Shown here piece by piece: positions 1 to 9,973 of a stretch of 64,000 nt of DNA (positions within the stretch are counted from its first letter, which is position 1; each line of letters begins with the position of its first letter). The DNA is taken from positions 372,001-436,000 of the forward strand of contig OY723241.1 of the NCBI GenBank assembly GCA_963210315.1, given 5' to 3'. A program made the translations under genes and the position numbers. Below the pieces are notes generated by a model. That model was not told the DNA's origin. It saw only the letters and a list, made by a program, of their open reading frames with translations, and ran no database searches. Source of the DNA: Rhynchopus euleeides (taxonomy: Eukaryota > Euglenozoa > Diplonemea > Diplonemida > Diplonemidae).

Positions 1-2586
1 ACCGGAAATGATCTGCAGAGACTTCTGCCTGGCGGTTGATCTGAAGAAGGCAAACCAGTGTCGGAGGAGGCGGCTATGTTCAACAACCTTTCGTGTCTTC
101 TTGATGAGGCCGACGGACAGCTGGTGCATGTGGGCAGCATCATGCACATCGATGAGAGTGCATCCCCACGCGATCTCGAGCTTCCCCCTGAGACTCTTCA
201 TCGTTGATGCCCCGTCTGCCGCGAATCCCTTCAGCGAACGCCGCGCCCACTGCGACAGCTGGAGGCTGTCGAACAACTTGACCAGCTCGTCCTTCTGCGA
301 CTCTGCGTCAGCTTTCTTCAAGTCGACTGTGCCCACACACCAATCTTTCATAGCACAATCCGTCCTGCTGATCCCCGAAACGATGACGATCATCAAGTCG
401 ATGCGGGCGAACGTGGTACCGTCCACCTTCAGGGTTGCCGCCCGACACGCACGCACCGCACCCACCACTCCCCTCAGGAGCACCTCCCAGAGTATCGTCT
501 GGAACTCCTTCGCGACTTTTCGAGAGTAGTGGGTGTCCAGGACATGCAGCCCCTTCCGCTTGTCGTCCTGCAACCTCGCACCCACACTGCTCAGCCCCTC
601 CGCCCGTTGCGTCGCCGTTGCCACGTTGTACACCAGGTTGACCAGACTTGTGTACTGCTCGCTGGTCACCTTCACCTTCGCGCACAGCGTCTGCTTGGGG
701 ATATCTGTAGCTGTCACATTGGTGTTTTCACTCCCAGGCGTGGACAACTGCACTGCTCTCTTGTGCGCCGCACCACCCATGTGGCGGCGGATATTGCTTT
801 GCTGGCGCCCAACTGTCGTGGCAGACATAGACGCTTCGCCGCGTGCATACCGGAGCAAGTGGGGTTGCTCCGAGAACTCCCCCTCCAGCTGCACCAAGAA
901 CGGTGCACACGTGGTGCACCTCCACCTCCCATCAGGGAGACGCACCACACCGGAGGCTGCAGCGTGGATCTTCCGCTGCTGCTTCTCCTGTATGGCGAGC
1001 TGTGCCTGCCGCTGCTGAATCCGAAGGAGACCGTTCACCATTGAGCCCTCTGGCACGTACTTCTTGTTTGCTGCCATCAAAAGAAGGAAGTGCGCCTTTG
1101 CTGTGTCGAAGACAAGCCGCAAGGGGTACTGGGCCATCAACGACGGAAGAAGCAAGCCGAAGGTGCGAGGCTGTGTGGTGTCGACGATAGAAAAGTGAAC
1201 ATTTAAACCGCGGGATGTGCGGAAAGTCTGCAGGGCCACTGACGCGGTGTTGGTGTCCAACTCTTCGTCCACGAGGAATCTCGTATCCATCAATCGCGGA
1301 CGCCTGAGCTTCACCGTGAGGGCCTCCGCTTCGGGGGAGTCAACGCCCTCCAGAAGCGCCGCAGCACTGGTACGCGTCGGCTCCGTAATGGGAATTGACC
1401 TTGCTAGGCAGTCAAGCACTCGGAGGCAGTAGTGTCCAGAACTGTATAGATCCCGTTGAACCCACCCTGGTACAAGCCCAATGTTGACGCCTCCGGTTGA
1501 TTGGGCGAGCTTCATGGCGGTCAGCCATGGGGACAGTCGCCCGGCGCTGTCGAACGCGGCGACGTGGCACGCCCCTTCCCCGGTGTAGAAGGCGGCGTGG
1601 GGTGCAGGGGCGACAGGGGCGGCGGTGGTAGCTGCAGGAGAGGCGGCCAGGGGATCCGGAGGAGGAGGCGGCGGCGCATCATGCGAAGCATCGACGTCGT
1701 GCCCGTCACCGTCCGATGCCTCACGTGCGTACAGCACGAGTGCTGGCTTCGCGTTCGCACGATTGAACGGCGCCACAGAGCAATCCGTCACACGATCAGT
1801 CGTGATCGACTTCCACTTCAGAGTGGTGGCGGGGCCACGAGCGCACAGCGTCTCCCAGGCGATCCCCTTCGCGAGGGTCAGCCCGGACTTTGTGCACGAT
1901 GCACCGACAAACCGGTACCGGTGATTCACCGGCTGCACCGTGCCCACCTGCACCACCCCGTTGCCGTCAACGCCAAGCTCACGAAGGGCGGAGAGGTCTC
2001 TTAATTCCTTGACGTTGACGGTTTCCGCAAGCTCCGTCAGGTGCTTCTGCTTCTCGCCGGATGCAGAAAACCGCTGCGTCGAGAGGAACAGGAGGTGCGG
2101 GGCCTTCTCGACGCAGAACTGCGCAGCCCGGACAGCACCACATGTGCACGGACCTTGCTTCTCCATAAATTGAGAAGCAACGCGCTGCACCTCGTCCTTC
2201 ACGACGCCCAACATCACAACCATGCTGTCTGTAATAGCTGTGCGGAACTCACCACAAGATGGGCAGCTGTAGACGGTGGCGCTTTTGGTGGTGCAGAGGT
2301 GCTTCAGGTGCGGGTGTTTGTGTCCGAGGGCGGAGAGACTGACGTCAGGGTTGGGTCGCTGCGGGTCCTGCGAGGTGATCATCTGGGGCTCGTTCTCATC
2401 GGGGGTTGTGCTCCGCAGGGACTGGAGGAGGTTGCTCAATACACCTTGGCACTCCCGCAGTACTGTACATGCCAGCAGCTGGAGGATAGTTACAAAGCTG
2501 CCACTCCCCGACGCCACCCCCCTACTGGCCCCTTCAGGCCTGAAAGCCCAAAAGCTCCCGGAGATTTTTGCAGTGGTGCGCACCAT
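1..2586 (-). CDS. hAT-type transposase with USP-like N-terminal domain (3' end outside window)
   Basis: An open minus-strand frame of about 862 codons runs from an ATG at 2586 to the window edge without a stop. Residues 1-235 resemble a ubiquitin-specific protease fold: a GSGSFVTILQLL segment where family members have GNTCxxNSxLQxL, a CPSC...CTC zinc-ribbon-like pair, an APHLLFLSTQRF strand, and the LKWxxITTDRVT...ALVLYARE end. The Cys position is Ser30 and no GHY histidine is seen, so it is probably inactive. A low-complexity Ala/Pro linker follows. A BED-like zinc finger uses C557, C560, H602 and H608. After it comes hAT-like core sequence (LKVDGTTFARIDLMI, FAADGASTMKS, DVHDAAHMHQL). The start at 2586 is favoured because the truncated copy near 58213 begins with the same MVRTTAKI. 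The hAT assignment is firm; the USP assignment is by eye. Confidence 0.7.
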   Translation of the reverse strand, partial: MVRTTAKISGSFWAFRPEGASRGVASGSGSFVTILQLLACTVLRECQGVLSNLLQSLRSTTPDENEPQMITSQDPQRPNPDVSLSALGHKHPHLKHLCTTKSATVYSCPSCGEFRTAITDSMVVMLGVVKDEVQRVASQFMEKQGPCTCGAVRAAQFCVEKAPHLLFLSTQRFSASGEKQKHLTELAETVNVKELRDLSALRELGVDGNGVVQVGTVQPVNHRYRFVGASCTKSGLTLAKGIAWETLCARGPATTLKWKSITTDRVTDCSVAPFNRANAKPALVLYAREASDGDGHDVDASHDAPPPPPPDPLAASPAATTAAPVAPAPHAAFYTGEGACHVAAFDSAGRLSPWLTAMKLAQSTGGVNIGLVPGWVQRDLYSSGHYCLRVLDCLARSIPITEPTRTSAAALLEGVDSPEAEALTVKLRRPRLMDTRFLVDEELDTNTASVALQTFRTSRGLNVHFSIVDTTQPRTFGLLLPSLMAQYPLRLVFDTAKAHFLLLMAANKKYVPEGSMVNGLLRIQQRQAQLAIQEKQQRKIHAAASGVVRLPDGRWRCTTCAPFLVQLEGEFSEQPHLLRYARGEASMSATTVGRQQSNIRRHMGGAAHKRAVQLSTPGSENTNVTATDIPKQTLCAKVKVTSEQYTSLVNLVYNVATATQRAEGLSSVGARLQDDKRKGLHVLDTHYSRKVAKEFQTILWEVLLRGVVGAVRACRAATLKVDGTTFARIDLMIVIVSGISRTDCAMKDWCVGTVDLKKADAESQKDELVKLFDSLQLSQWARRSLKGFAADGASTMKSLRGKLEIAWGCTLIDVHDAAHMHQLSVGLIKKTRKVVEHSRLLRHWFAFFRSTARQKSLQIISG

Positions 2587-3002
2587 ATTCGCGGAGTACG
2601 TGAGGTTGGGTGAGTGTGAGGTCAGGGTCCTGTCGAAGGGTAGTCGAGTGGGAATAAATAGGGAGGTCCTCAGGAGTGCAATACAACAGCAATACACAGG
2701 CAACACACCAGCAACACGCAAACCGAGGCAAGAGGAGGTGGGCGGGGTCATCCTGCGGAGTCTCCAGTTGGCCAGCAAGGCGAACTGTACGGGGGAGAGA
2801 CTTCCCTTCCATCCTTGTGTGCGCCCTGTCGACTGGGAAAATCTTAGAAAAAAAAATTTCCTCTGCGAAAAACCCTTAGAAAAAAAAATTTCCCTTACAA
2901 AATTCTTAGAAAAAAACTTTTTTTCCCCGTACAAAAGTTCTTAGAAAAAAAGTTCAGAATCCTGAAAGTGGGGAACCAGCCCCCCAGTTAGGAACAGCCC
3001 TG
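1..3002 (-). mobile_element. hAT transposon, right-hand part, with terminal inverted repeat at 2962-3002
   Basis: The element ends at 3002 with GGAACAGCCCTG, the inverse of the CAGGGCTGTTCC that starts the element at 57716. CAGGG-type ends are typical of hAT elements. The subterminal zone 2845-2960 carries four copies of a TTCTTAGAAAAAA-like motif, likely transposase binding sites. The transposase reads inward from this end. The other end lies outside the window, so the 8-bp target duplication (3003-3010 would be agcccaag) cannot be checked. Confidence 0.75.
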
Positions 3003-4177
3003 AGCCCAAGCCCAAAAAAAATGTTTTTTGACCCCACGGGACATCACCACACCTCCCCCGGGAGGACGGAACACCTCCCGCGGGAGGACATGAGTCCTCC
3101 CCCGGGAGGACACGAGTCCTCCCGGGGGGGAGGACATGCCCTACCCGGCGGGACATCGAACAGGTCCCGATCGGGTTCTCCCGTTTCCTACTCCCACCTG
3201 GGAGGTCCCGGACATCCTGGCCACCGTGTTGTGCAAAGAAACGGGTTTGCTTGCCGAAAAATCACAATGTGTGCCCTCTACAGGCCCCCCTACCCCCCGA
3301 GTACTCGGGGGGTAGGGGGGTATGAGGGGGGGTATTTTCACCCAATTGGTGTTCCCAGTCAGAGGTGTAAATGGACACCCCATGGCCAAAACGACCCCAC
3401 TGCGATCCGCACAGATCCCAAACGTTCCAAATAACGGGTTTTTGGAATACCCAAGGAGGGGGTCCCGCTGGGTGGGCTGGTGTGGTTGCCTCTCAGTCAC
3501 ATCCTATGACCAGCCCCTGAACCAGACCCACGTTTCACGGACGAAGCTTGACAGCTCGACCACAGAAATGACCCCACTACGATCCGCACAGATTCCAAAT
3601 AGTCAAAGGAACGGGGTTTTGCAACACCCGAGTAGGGGGCCCTTTAGGGGGCGTTTTGGTACATCTCGGCTCTGTAGTGATAAGGGGTTCCGCAGGCAGT
3701 GTCCTTAGCCTTCAGCCACTGTCAAGTGGGCCCATTCTATGGCTTGTCTTGAGGGTGCGTTGTCATCTGTTGGTCCCAGGTACAGACAAACAAACGCTGC
3801 AGCTGGGCGAGGGCTGACTGATGTGTCTTCCGAGGTTCGAGACTTCAGACAACCTAGTTTGGTGAGTCTCGAGCCAGGCTCCTAAGGCCTCCAGAGACAG
3901 GTCCTTCCGCAGCAGTCAGAAGAGTGACTTCCTGCAAACCAGAGGGCCTGGGTGGATATTTGGGATACATGGAGGGCCCCTACATCAGGAAATGGGCACC
4001 ACAAGGTCTGAGACGAGGCCGGTGGTAGTGTTGGTGCAGTCTGGGCTCTGTATTGGAGGTAGCGTGTTTCCCACTGGAGGGAATAAAAAAGTGGCATTAT
4101 TGCTTATGCACAATGTACGCACAAACTACGCAAAACTACGCACAAACTACGCAATTTGGGCCTTTCAGCAACACCAA
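3003..4177. other. Non-coding mosaic with palindromes
   Basis: No supportable gene. It holds tandem CCTCCCCCGGGAGGAC-type palindromic units at about 3050-3140, a perfect 36-bp palindrome of two C6/C6 blocks around GAGTACTC at 3285-3320, and two copies (3373-3424 and 3567-3601) of a motif containing GACCCCACTRCGATCCGCAC that recurs near 12.65-12.88 kb. Confidence 0.6.
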
Positions 4178-4282
4178 CAAAATTCTTAGAAAAAAACTTT
4201 TTTTCCCCTTACAAAAATTCTTAGAAAAAAAGTTCAGAATCCTGAAAGTGGGGAACAAGCCCCCCAGTTAGGAACAGCCCTG
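4178..4282. mobile_element. Isolated terminus of the same hAT family
   Basis: This stretch repeats the last 105 bases of the element ending at 3002: two TTCTTAGAAAAAA motifs, then CTGAAAGTGGGGAACAAG and the GGAACAGCCCTG end. No matching left end was found nearby, so it is either a solo terminus or the remains of a deleted copy. Confidence 0.75.
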
Positions 4283-4563
4283 CTGCGGCAGCGCCCGTTT
4301 CTTTTTTTTTTTGTTTGTTTGTTTTGCGCAGGGATAGTGGGTGACTTTCCAAATTCTGCAAAAAAGCCGGTTTTTGCCGGTTTTCCCGTTTTTCGTTTTT
4401 TTGGCGCCGTTTTGGCGTTTCCTGTCCATGTATGGGGTGAGCGGGGCACCTGCCCGCATCCCGACTTTGGTTGCTTCATAAAGCCGACAGACACCTCACA
4501 CAGCACCCCACATACACCCTGTTGGAGATGTGTGAGGTGCTGTGGGAGAGCAGGTGTCCTTTG

Positions 4564-4896
4564 CTACAACACCATCCGGCCGTGCCTCCAGCCACGGATC
4601 TGTCTCAGGAACTGTAGGGCAACGTCAGGAGTGCCAGAAGGTGCACGCCAAGCCCTTGAGAGACCACTGCTGGACAGGGGGCTGAAGGGGAATCCCCGGA
4701 CTTCGTGCTCCAACAGCGCCGGGCGAGGCAATGTCGATCGCCAGTGGACAACGAGGAAGTCGTACAGACTTGTGTCAGGGGTGGGGTAGTCTGCACGTAC
4801 CCCGTCTTCACTCACGACCATGTCGTACTCCTGGTGTTGTGCCGTTTCCCACTTGCCATGGTGCACCAACGGTACATATGTCCACTCGACAGGCAC
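4564..4896 (-). pseudogene. Possible coding remnant, unidentified
   Basis: A 110-codon open frame has amino-acid composition that looks protein-like (MPVEWTYVPLVHHGKWET start, TSLYDFLVVHWRS middle) rather than GC-run shadow sequence. It sits between a solo hAT terminus and the Tigger-like element and is probably a fragment of an old transposon gene. No family was recognised. Confidence 0.25.
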
Positions 4897-4906
4897 ACAG
4901 CACAGC

Positions 4907-4963
4907 GGGGGGTCTGGGGGGCGGAGCCCCCCAGCCGCCGGAGGCCACGGTAGCGAACATCTG
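4907..4963 (+). repeat. Dispersed GC-hairpin repeat, copy 1
   Basis: The core is a hairpin GGGGGGCGGAGCCCCCC followed by CGCCGGAGGCCACGGTAG and GAACATCTG. This copy reads TAGCGAACATCTGG at its end. Upstream it shares a GACAGGCACAC segment with the copies at 17.2 and 25.5 kb. Confidence 0.85.
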
Positions 4964-5450
4964 GCCTTCTCCTTCGCGTTCTTGGACTCTTTGGGTCAAT
5001 CGCAGTTCGTAGTGGGGCCATTATTGGTGTCCAGGTGACCTGTGAACCCTCTAAGCAGGGTGGGCAGAGTCGAGGAAAAAGTGGAATTTTCCCGAAATTT
5101 TTTACATGGTATGACAAAGATCTTGCAAGAAATGTTAAGATATCTCGAAATTTCTTAAGACGTCTTACTGGGGGGGGGCAATTAATCGTGCATAGTCGAA
5201 TAATCGTGCATAGTCAAATAATAGTGCCTTTTTGAAACGGGCATTTATAAAGTTTTTTCCGCTGAATAATCGTGCACACCACGATTATTCACTTTTTTGG
5301 TTTAGGCTATTTCTGGTGCAAAAGTACATCTCATTCATGCTCATCAATGCTTGCTTCTCGTTGTAGCAGGCAACATGCGACACCCAATCTCACCATCAAA
5401 CCATAGGAGGGGCCACACAAGCCGGAGGGAGGGGGGGTACTCCGGCGCAT

Positions 5451-7583
5451 GTGGGCGGGGGTGGGATGATTCCCGATGTGCTGGGTGCTGCCGGGCTGGT
5501 GCTCCTCTGGGGGATACTGTGCGACTACTACCAGGAGGATCATGAAGACCTGCCGCAGCAGATGCCGCAACCCCGCAGGGGGCGCCGGGTTCGCCGCCGT
5601 GTTTTCTGCTGGGGAGGGAGGGTCCTTCGTGGAGGGGGGAAGTTCACGTTCCCAGCTCCGGTTTCGCGCCTCGTGCCAGGTTACTGGCTGTCCAGCTCGG
5701 ATGTGCATGCCCTTTTGCATCGATACCTGATGCCGCCTGGGGAGGCACTCGTCACTCGCATCCCGAATCCTGCATTCAATGCAGCAATCAACCCCCTTGG
5801 TTGTCGGTACTCCGAGTACGAGCGCTTCCCCCAGCTCACAAGGGGTATGAAATCCGCCCCTGGCAGCCCCAATGCTGTCCCAAACTGGGTCCCGACGTCG
5901 ACATGGCAGGGTTCGATTGTGAACACACATGCCGACGACGGCCTCCACTGGGTTTTCTGCATTTTTCGGGAGCAGGAGTGCTTTGTTGTGGATGATTTGG
6001 AGATCGTTGAGGGCTCCCCACTCCTGGCTCAACTGAGGGAAAAATTTCAGGTTGTTCGCATTTTTCAGTCGGGGTTTCAGAAGGACGGCTGGTCGTGTGG
6101 TCTTCAGAGCACACGGCATGCCTGTCACTTCTTCCCAAGCCGTGTGCATGAGCTGGAGACCCTGGATGCATTGGAGCAGGAAGTCCTTCAGTGCCGTGCT
6201 GCTTCGCGTGCTACACTCACGAAGATGCTCAACGACCTGAAAAAGGAGCGCATCCGCCAGGCCAGGCCTCCTGATGAGCCTCCTGCCAGTCACCCTGCTG
6301 GGTCTCCTGCTGAGCCTCCTGGGTCTGCAGACGTCTCCTGCGAGAGAGAGGGAGAGGATGTCACTGTTGATGATGATGACAACAGGGACAACGACTTACT
6401 GGTTGACCACAAAGAGGGGTTGACTGACTGTGAAAAAGGGGACGCTTTGGAGGAACAGGGACATGGGGACCCAGGTGCCGCTGGAGCTGACAATCCTGCA
6501 ACAGTTGTGTCGGTTGAAAGCCTCCAGGCATTTCTCACCAAGGAACGTGAGAAGAACTGCAAAGCCCCTTTGACTGTCAAAGGGGTCAAGAAGTATGCGG
6601 TGTACTCTATCGCATACAAACATGCTGTTGCAACGCTCCTGCGCCAACCTGGCGTGCCCATCCTTGACACCATGCGGAAATCACTGCTGGGGAAGCCCTC
6701 GGTGAGCGCATTGGGCACGACTGCTGATCGCTGGCGCGAGGCTTACCCTGAGAACCTGAAGTCTATTCCGGATATTCTCCCTCGCAAGGCTGCCCCAAAG
6801 CGGGAACCTGGTGCTGGGCGCCCTTCGTTCCACCCAGAGATTGAACAGTATGTGCTCGCGAAGGTGACAGAGCGGAGGGAAAACAAATTGCCCACAACCA
6901 GGCGCAAGGTGCATGACATCGCTCTTTCCTATTCTCCACAGCCCGAGGGCTTCAAGGGAAGCACGGAATGGGTTGATGCCTGGGCAAAGAGGCACGGTTT
7001 TGATTTTGTGGCCCCACGCACCATCAAGGTGCCGATTGAGAAAGCAAAGACCCAGGTGCACAGCTTTTGGAACACGCTGCGGTGGTTGTCCCTCGGGGAA
7101 TCCCGCACCCTCCTCGCTCATCCCCATGGGACTTTCGATCTGGTTATCAATGCCGACGAAACCCCAATGTACAAGTCCTCTGCAAAGCGCGAAAAGGTTC
7201 TCTCCTCCACCACAGACACGCAGCTTGTGACTGATGTTGATGCAGGGAGGAACCGCTTTGCAACACTCTTGGGGACTGTGACTTTCAATGCACGGTCCAG
7301 AACAATTGTTCCCACGAAGCAATTGATTGTTTTCCGGGGCACAGGGGCCAGGATTTCGAAGGAGGAGCTTGCTGTGCATACCAAAGCAGGGGTCAACGTC
7401 GCTTATCAGCAGACGGGGTGGGTAAAAGATGAGGAGTGGAAAGTGTGGATCGACAAAATTTCTAAAAAGGTCCTGGGCACGACCTTAAACTACCTAAGAC
7501 CTAGGGAAGTCGTAAAACTCAACCCCACACCCCGAGGGCTCCCCCAGGCTGGTCCGCCTGGGCAACGGGGTCCCAGTGCATAG
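5451..7583 (+). CDS. C48 (Ulp1-like) protease fused to pogo/Tigger transposase, 5' part
   Basis: The 710-codon frame is genuine up to about residue 671, where inserted DNA begins. Residues 150-230 carry a C48-type cysteine-protease triad: H166-W167, D181 or D182, Q210 and C216 in KDGWSCG. An acidic linker lies at about 290-345. Residues 455-525 resemble the CENP-B/Tc5-type DNA-binding helix-turn-helix (GAGRPSFHPEIEQYVLAK, then STEWVDAWAKRHGF). The DDE domain starts at about 560 with VINADETPMY (D569 the likely first catalytic Asp) and reaches GWVKDEEWKVWIDKI. The last ~40 codons are read from the insertion. An internal ATG at 5466 is an alternative start. Confidence 0.75.
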   Translation: MGGGGMIPDVLGAAGLVLLWGILCDYYQEDHEDLPQQMPQPRRGRRVRRRVFCWGGRVLRGGGKFTFPAPVSRLVPGYWLSSSDVHALLHRYLMPPGEALVTRIPNPAFNAAINPLGCRYSEYERFPQLTRGMKSAPGSPNAVPNWVPTSTWQGSIVNTHADDGLHWVFCIFREQECFVVDDLEIVEGSPLLAQLREKFQVVRIFQSGFQKDGWSCGLQSTRHACHFFPSRVHELETLDALEQEVLQCRAASRATLTKMLNDLKKERIRQARPPDEPPASHPAGSPAEPPGSADVSCEREGEDVTVDDDDNRDNDLLVDHKEGLTDCEKGDALEEQGHGDPGAAGADNPATVVSVESLQAFLTKEREKNCKAPLTVKGVKKYAVYSIAYKHAVATLLRQPGVPILDTMRKSLLGKPSVSALGTTADRWREAYPENLKSIPDILPRKAAPKREPGAGRPSFHPEIEQYVLAKVTERRENKLPTTRRKVHDIALSYSPQPEGFKGSTEWVDAWAKRHGFDFVAPRTIKVPIEKAKTQVHSFWNTLRWLSLGESRTLLAHPHGTFDLVINADETPMYKSSAKREKVLSSTTDTQLVTDVDAGRNRFATLLGTVTFNARSRTIVPTKQLIVFRGTGARISKEELAVHTKAGVNVAYQQTGWVKDEEWKVWIDKISKKVLGTTLNYLRPREVVKLNPTPRGLPQAGPPGQRGPSA

Positions 7584-8620
7584 CACGGAGCACTGGGACA
7601 AAAGAGGGTCCGCCTTTTTCCGTCAACTCTGACATGGGGAGGGACAGCTGGAGCCACTGGCGGGGTGCTGTGTTGACTTCAGGGGGCTCCCAATGTGCTT
7701 CGGCACACCGGGTTCTTGGCCTGCGGCGGCATGGTAGTCGGTCAGAGAGGCCAGCGCTTGGTCGGGGACTACTCAGAGAGGGCGTGTGCGGACTTCAGGG
7801 GGCTCCCAACGTGCATCTGCACACCGGGTTCTTGGCCTGCGGACGTAGATTGCCTAAAGGTTTAGAAACCGGCCGAGCCCGTGGGGGTGACGAACGTACT
7901 GCCGGCCCGGGATTGTCAAGGTTCTTTCCCCAGATGGCTCACCAGTACCACCAAACCACACGGAGAGCAAAACCGCCGGGGAGGGGGTGGGGGAAGGTGG
8001 GAAGGGCGGCATGCCGAACTACAGCAAGGATGGCCAACAATGCGATCACTGCAAACAAGGCATGGGACACAAGAGGGAAAAAAAAAAAAAAAAAAAAAAA
8101 AAAAAGGTCCTGGGTAAGACGTTAAACTGCCTGGGGGGGCCGTCCCCGGACCATGACGGGTGCCTGCACCAGGAGTCTAGCACGGCCGTGGTCCAGGGCA
8201 TGACCGAAAACTGCTTGGGTACCGAGGCTCCCCAGACCAGGAAGGGTGGAGACACCTGGAGTCTAAATAGTCACACCACGTCAGGCCAGACCTTCGCATT
8301 GCACTCCGCGAAGACTGCCACACAGCCGCGGGGCAGGTGTGCAGCCTGTGGAAAACCTCGTACAGAAAAGGGTCGGCGACCGCCCGCCCCCAGTCTGAGA
8401 GGCATCAGCCGAATCTCGGTGGAGGCGGGCACAAAACAAAAGGGAGAGTCGTCACTGTGCATATCAGCACGGTCCCGCCCTCTGTGCCAGACCAACACAC
8501 CACCAAAGGAAAAGAGGAAGAGGCGACGTAAGGCAATGCCTCCGTGCGGCCAGGAGAACACGAAATAGCGACCCCCTCAACGGGGAATGCTACGAGCACG
8601 GCCAAAAATCGTTCAAATCG
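7466..8620. mobile_element. Inserted poly-A-linked tandem units splitting the transposase
   Basis: Transposase homology stops after WIDKI (about 7463) and resumes with VPLCKNKRVLIIFDAA (about 8628). Between lie two related units, each starting GGTCCTGGG (7469 and 8106) with about 30 similar bases, joined by a run of 28 A (8078-8105). A 50-bp internal repeat (7676 and 7793; GGGGGCTCCCAAYGTGC) lies in unit 1. AAATT-like sequence at both junctions may be a target duplication. A SINE-like or truncated LINE-like retroelement is the best guess; a non-canonical intron is an alternative. Confidence 0.5.
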
Positions 8621-9531
8621 TTCAAATTTTGGTCCCACTTTGCAAAAATAAGCGAGTGCTGATAATTTTTGATGCTGCAACGACACACACGAAGCAAGCG
8701 AACCTGCAATATCTGCAGAGAAAAACAGGGGCAAAATACGCAGTCATCCCTGGGGGCTTGACTTCGTCGTTGCAGTATCTTGATGTGTTTGGGTTTGCGG
8801 GGTTTAAAACCTCATTTCATCGCCACCTCGATGAAATGAAGGACACAGCCACCATTGCATCGCGGGGTTCGGATCTGCGGCAGGATGTCCGCTTCAGCGA
8901 CAGGTGGTATCGTGAAGCGATGTCGACTTCTGTGGGCGCAGTCTGGGGGGCATCTGTGGAGAACGTTGGTGATGAGGAGGTGGCAACGCGCCTCAAGGGG
9001 TTGGGGTATGTTCTGAACCTCTCAGGTTCAGAAGACGGCTGCGTGACTGCCCCCTGCTTTCCCGAGCTGAGATTTCGCCCTGTCCCCCTGAAGCTCCACA
9101 AGCAGATGCGGGGGCTCGACCTTGCTCGGCAGTGTGGGTATCTTCCGGTGCTGTCGAAAATCTTTGCTGATGCTGCCGCCGATCTGAATGCGCAGGAAAA
9201 GGCAGTGGCGTCGCAGGAACGGTCTCAGGTGGGAGTGCAAAGTACCCTGAGCAGCTGGGTCAACCCAAGTGGCCGAATCCGGGTGAACAGCCTGTCACAG
9301 CCCTCGACGCAGACGCTCCCCACACCGGCCTCTGAGACAACACCAACACCCCCGACTCTTCTGAACCCTGACCCCCAGCCCACTCCGACAACAACACCTG
9401 CGGCTGTCCCTGGCAATCCTTCGCTCCTTTCGCAGGGACCGAAGCGGAAGCGGCACCTGTGCAGCCTGTGCAAGAAGCCTGGCCACAATATTAAGAGATG
9501 CCGGAATGCGCCCGCGGTCTTGAAGCAGTAA
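8587..9531 (+). CDS. Pogo/Tigger transposase, 3' part, with C-terminal zinc knuckle
   Basis: True homology begins near 8628. It continues the DDE domain: RVLIIFDAATTHTKQ holds the likely second catalytic Asp, and VIPGGLTSSLQYLDVFGFAG is the usual proline/threonine/leucine strand ahead of the third acidic residue, then FKTSFHRHLDE. The C terminus is a Pro/Thr linker followed by CSLCKKPGHNIKRC, a CCHC-type zinc knuckle ending at the TAA of 9531. Joined in frame with the 5' part the product would be about 970 residues. As it stands the gene is interrupted. Confidence 0.75.
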   Translation: MLRARPKIVQIVQILVPLCKNKRVLIIFDAATTHTKQANLQYLQRKTGAKYAVIPGGLTSSLQYLDVFGFAGFKTSFHRHLDEMKDTATIASRGSDLRQDVRFSDRWYREAMSTSVGAVWGASVENVGDEEVATRLKGLGYVLNLSGSEDGCVTAPCFPELRFRPVPLKLHKQMRGLDLARQCGYLPVLSKIFADAAADLNAQEKAVASQERSQVGVQSTLSSWVNPSGRIRVNSLSQPSTQTLPTPASETTPTPPTLLNPDPQPTPTTTPAAVPGNPSLLSQGPKRKRHLCSLCKKPGHNIKRCRNAPAVLKQ

Positions 9532-9652
9532 GTGTGCTTCCTGCTCGAACTTCCTGCCCATACGGCGCAAAGACCCTTTTTTTTCTGTCTGAATGGGCAT
9601 CGCATTTTTTCTGCAAGTTCCTGTGGCATCTGCACTTTCAACTGCCTCTGAA

Positions 9653-9973
9653 TCAGAGGCAGGTGTTTCGGGGCAGCATGCATGCACCACCCATACTTGC
9701 CATCGAGTTCCGGCCTGTCCACTCAAACGCCGAACGTCTCTTGCCCAGGGATAAACTCCATATCCCGAGCCCCACTGAACAGGGGAACCTTGAAACACCT
9801 GGTGGTGGTTTCTTCTTCCTGAACTGTTGAATTTTCACCACCAAGAGGTTGTCCTTGTACCTTTTCAACGAGCCTCGCACAAACCGTGATACCGTGTGGC
9901 ATGTTTCAACTTTCGCGACCGTGTCTTCGTACCCTTGCAATGCCTGCCCGATTGCGTGCAAGAAGCTCCACAT
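9653..9973 (-). CDS. Hypothetical small ORF inside the Tigger-like element
   Basis: A 106-codon minus-strand frame, convergent with the transposase, lies between its stop and the right inner repeat. Its first 50 residues (MWSFLHAIGQALQGYEDTVA...) look protein-like and are Lys/Arg-rich; no domain was recognised. It may be chance; the region 9532-10127 is otherwise without a gene. Confidence 0.2.
   Translation of the reverse strand: MWSFLHAIGQALQGYEDTVAKVETCHTVSRFVRGSLKRYKDNLLVVKIQQFRKKKPPPGVSRFPCSVGLGIWSLSLGKRRSAFEWTGRNSMASMGGACMLPRNTCL

Noticed and set aside
5331-6293. 320-codon minus-strand frame
   Set aside because: Antisense to the C48 protease domain of the Tigger-like transposase.
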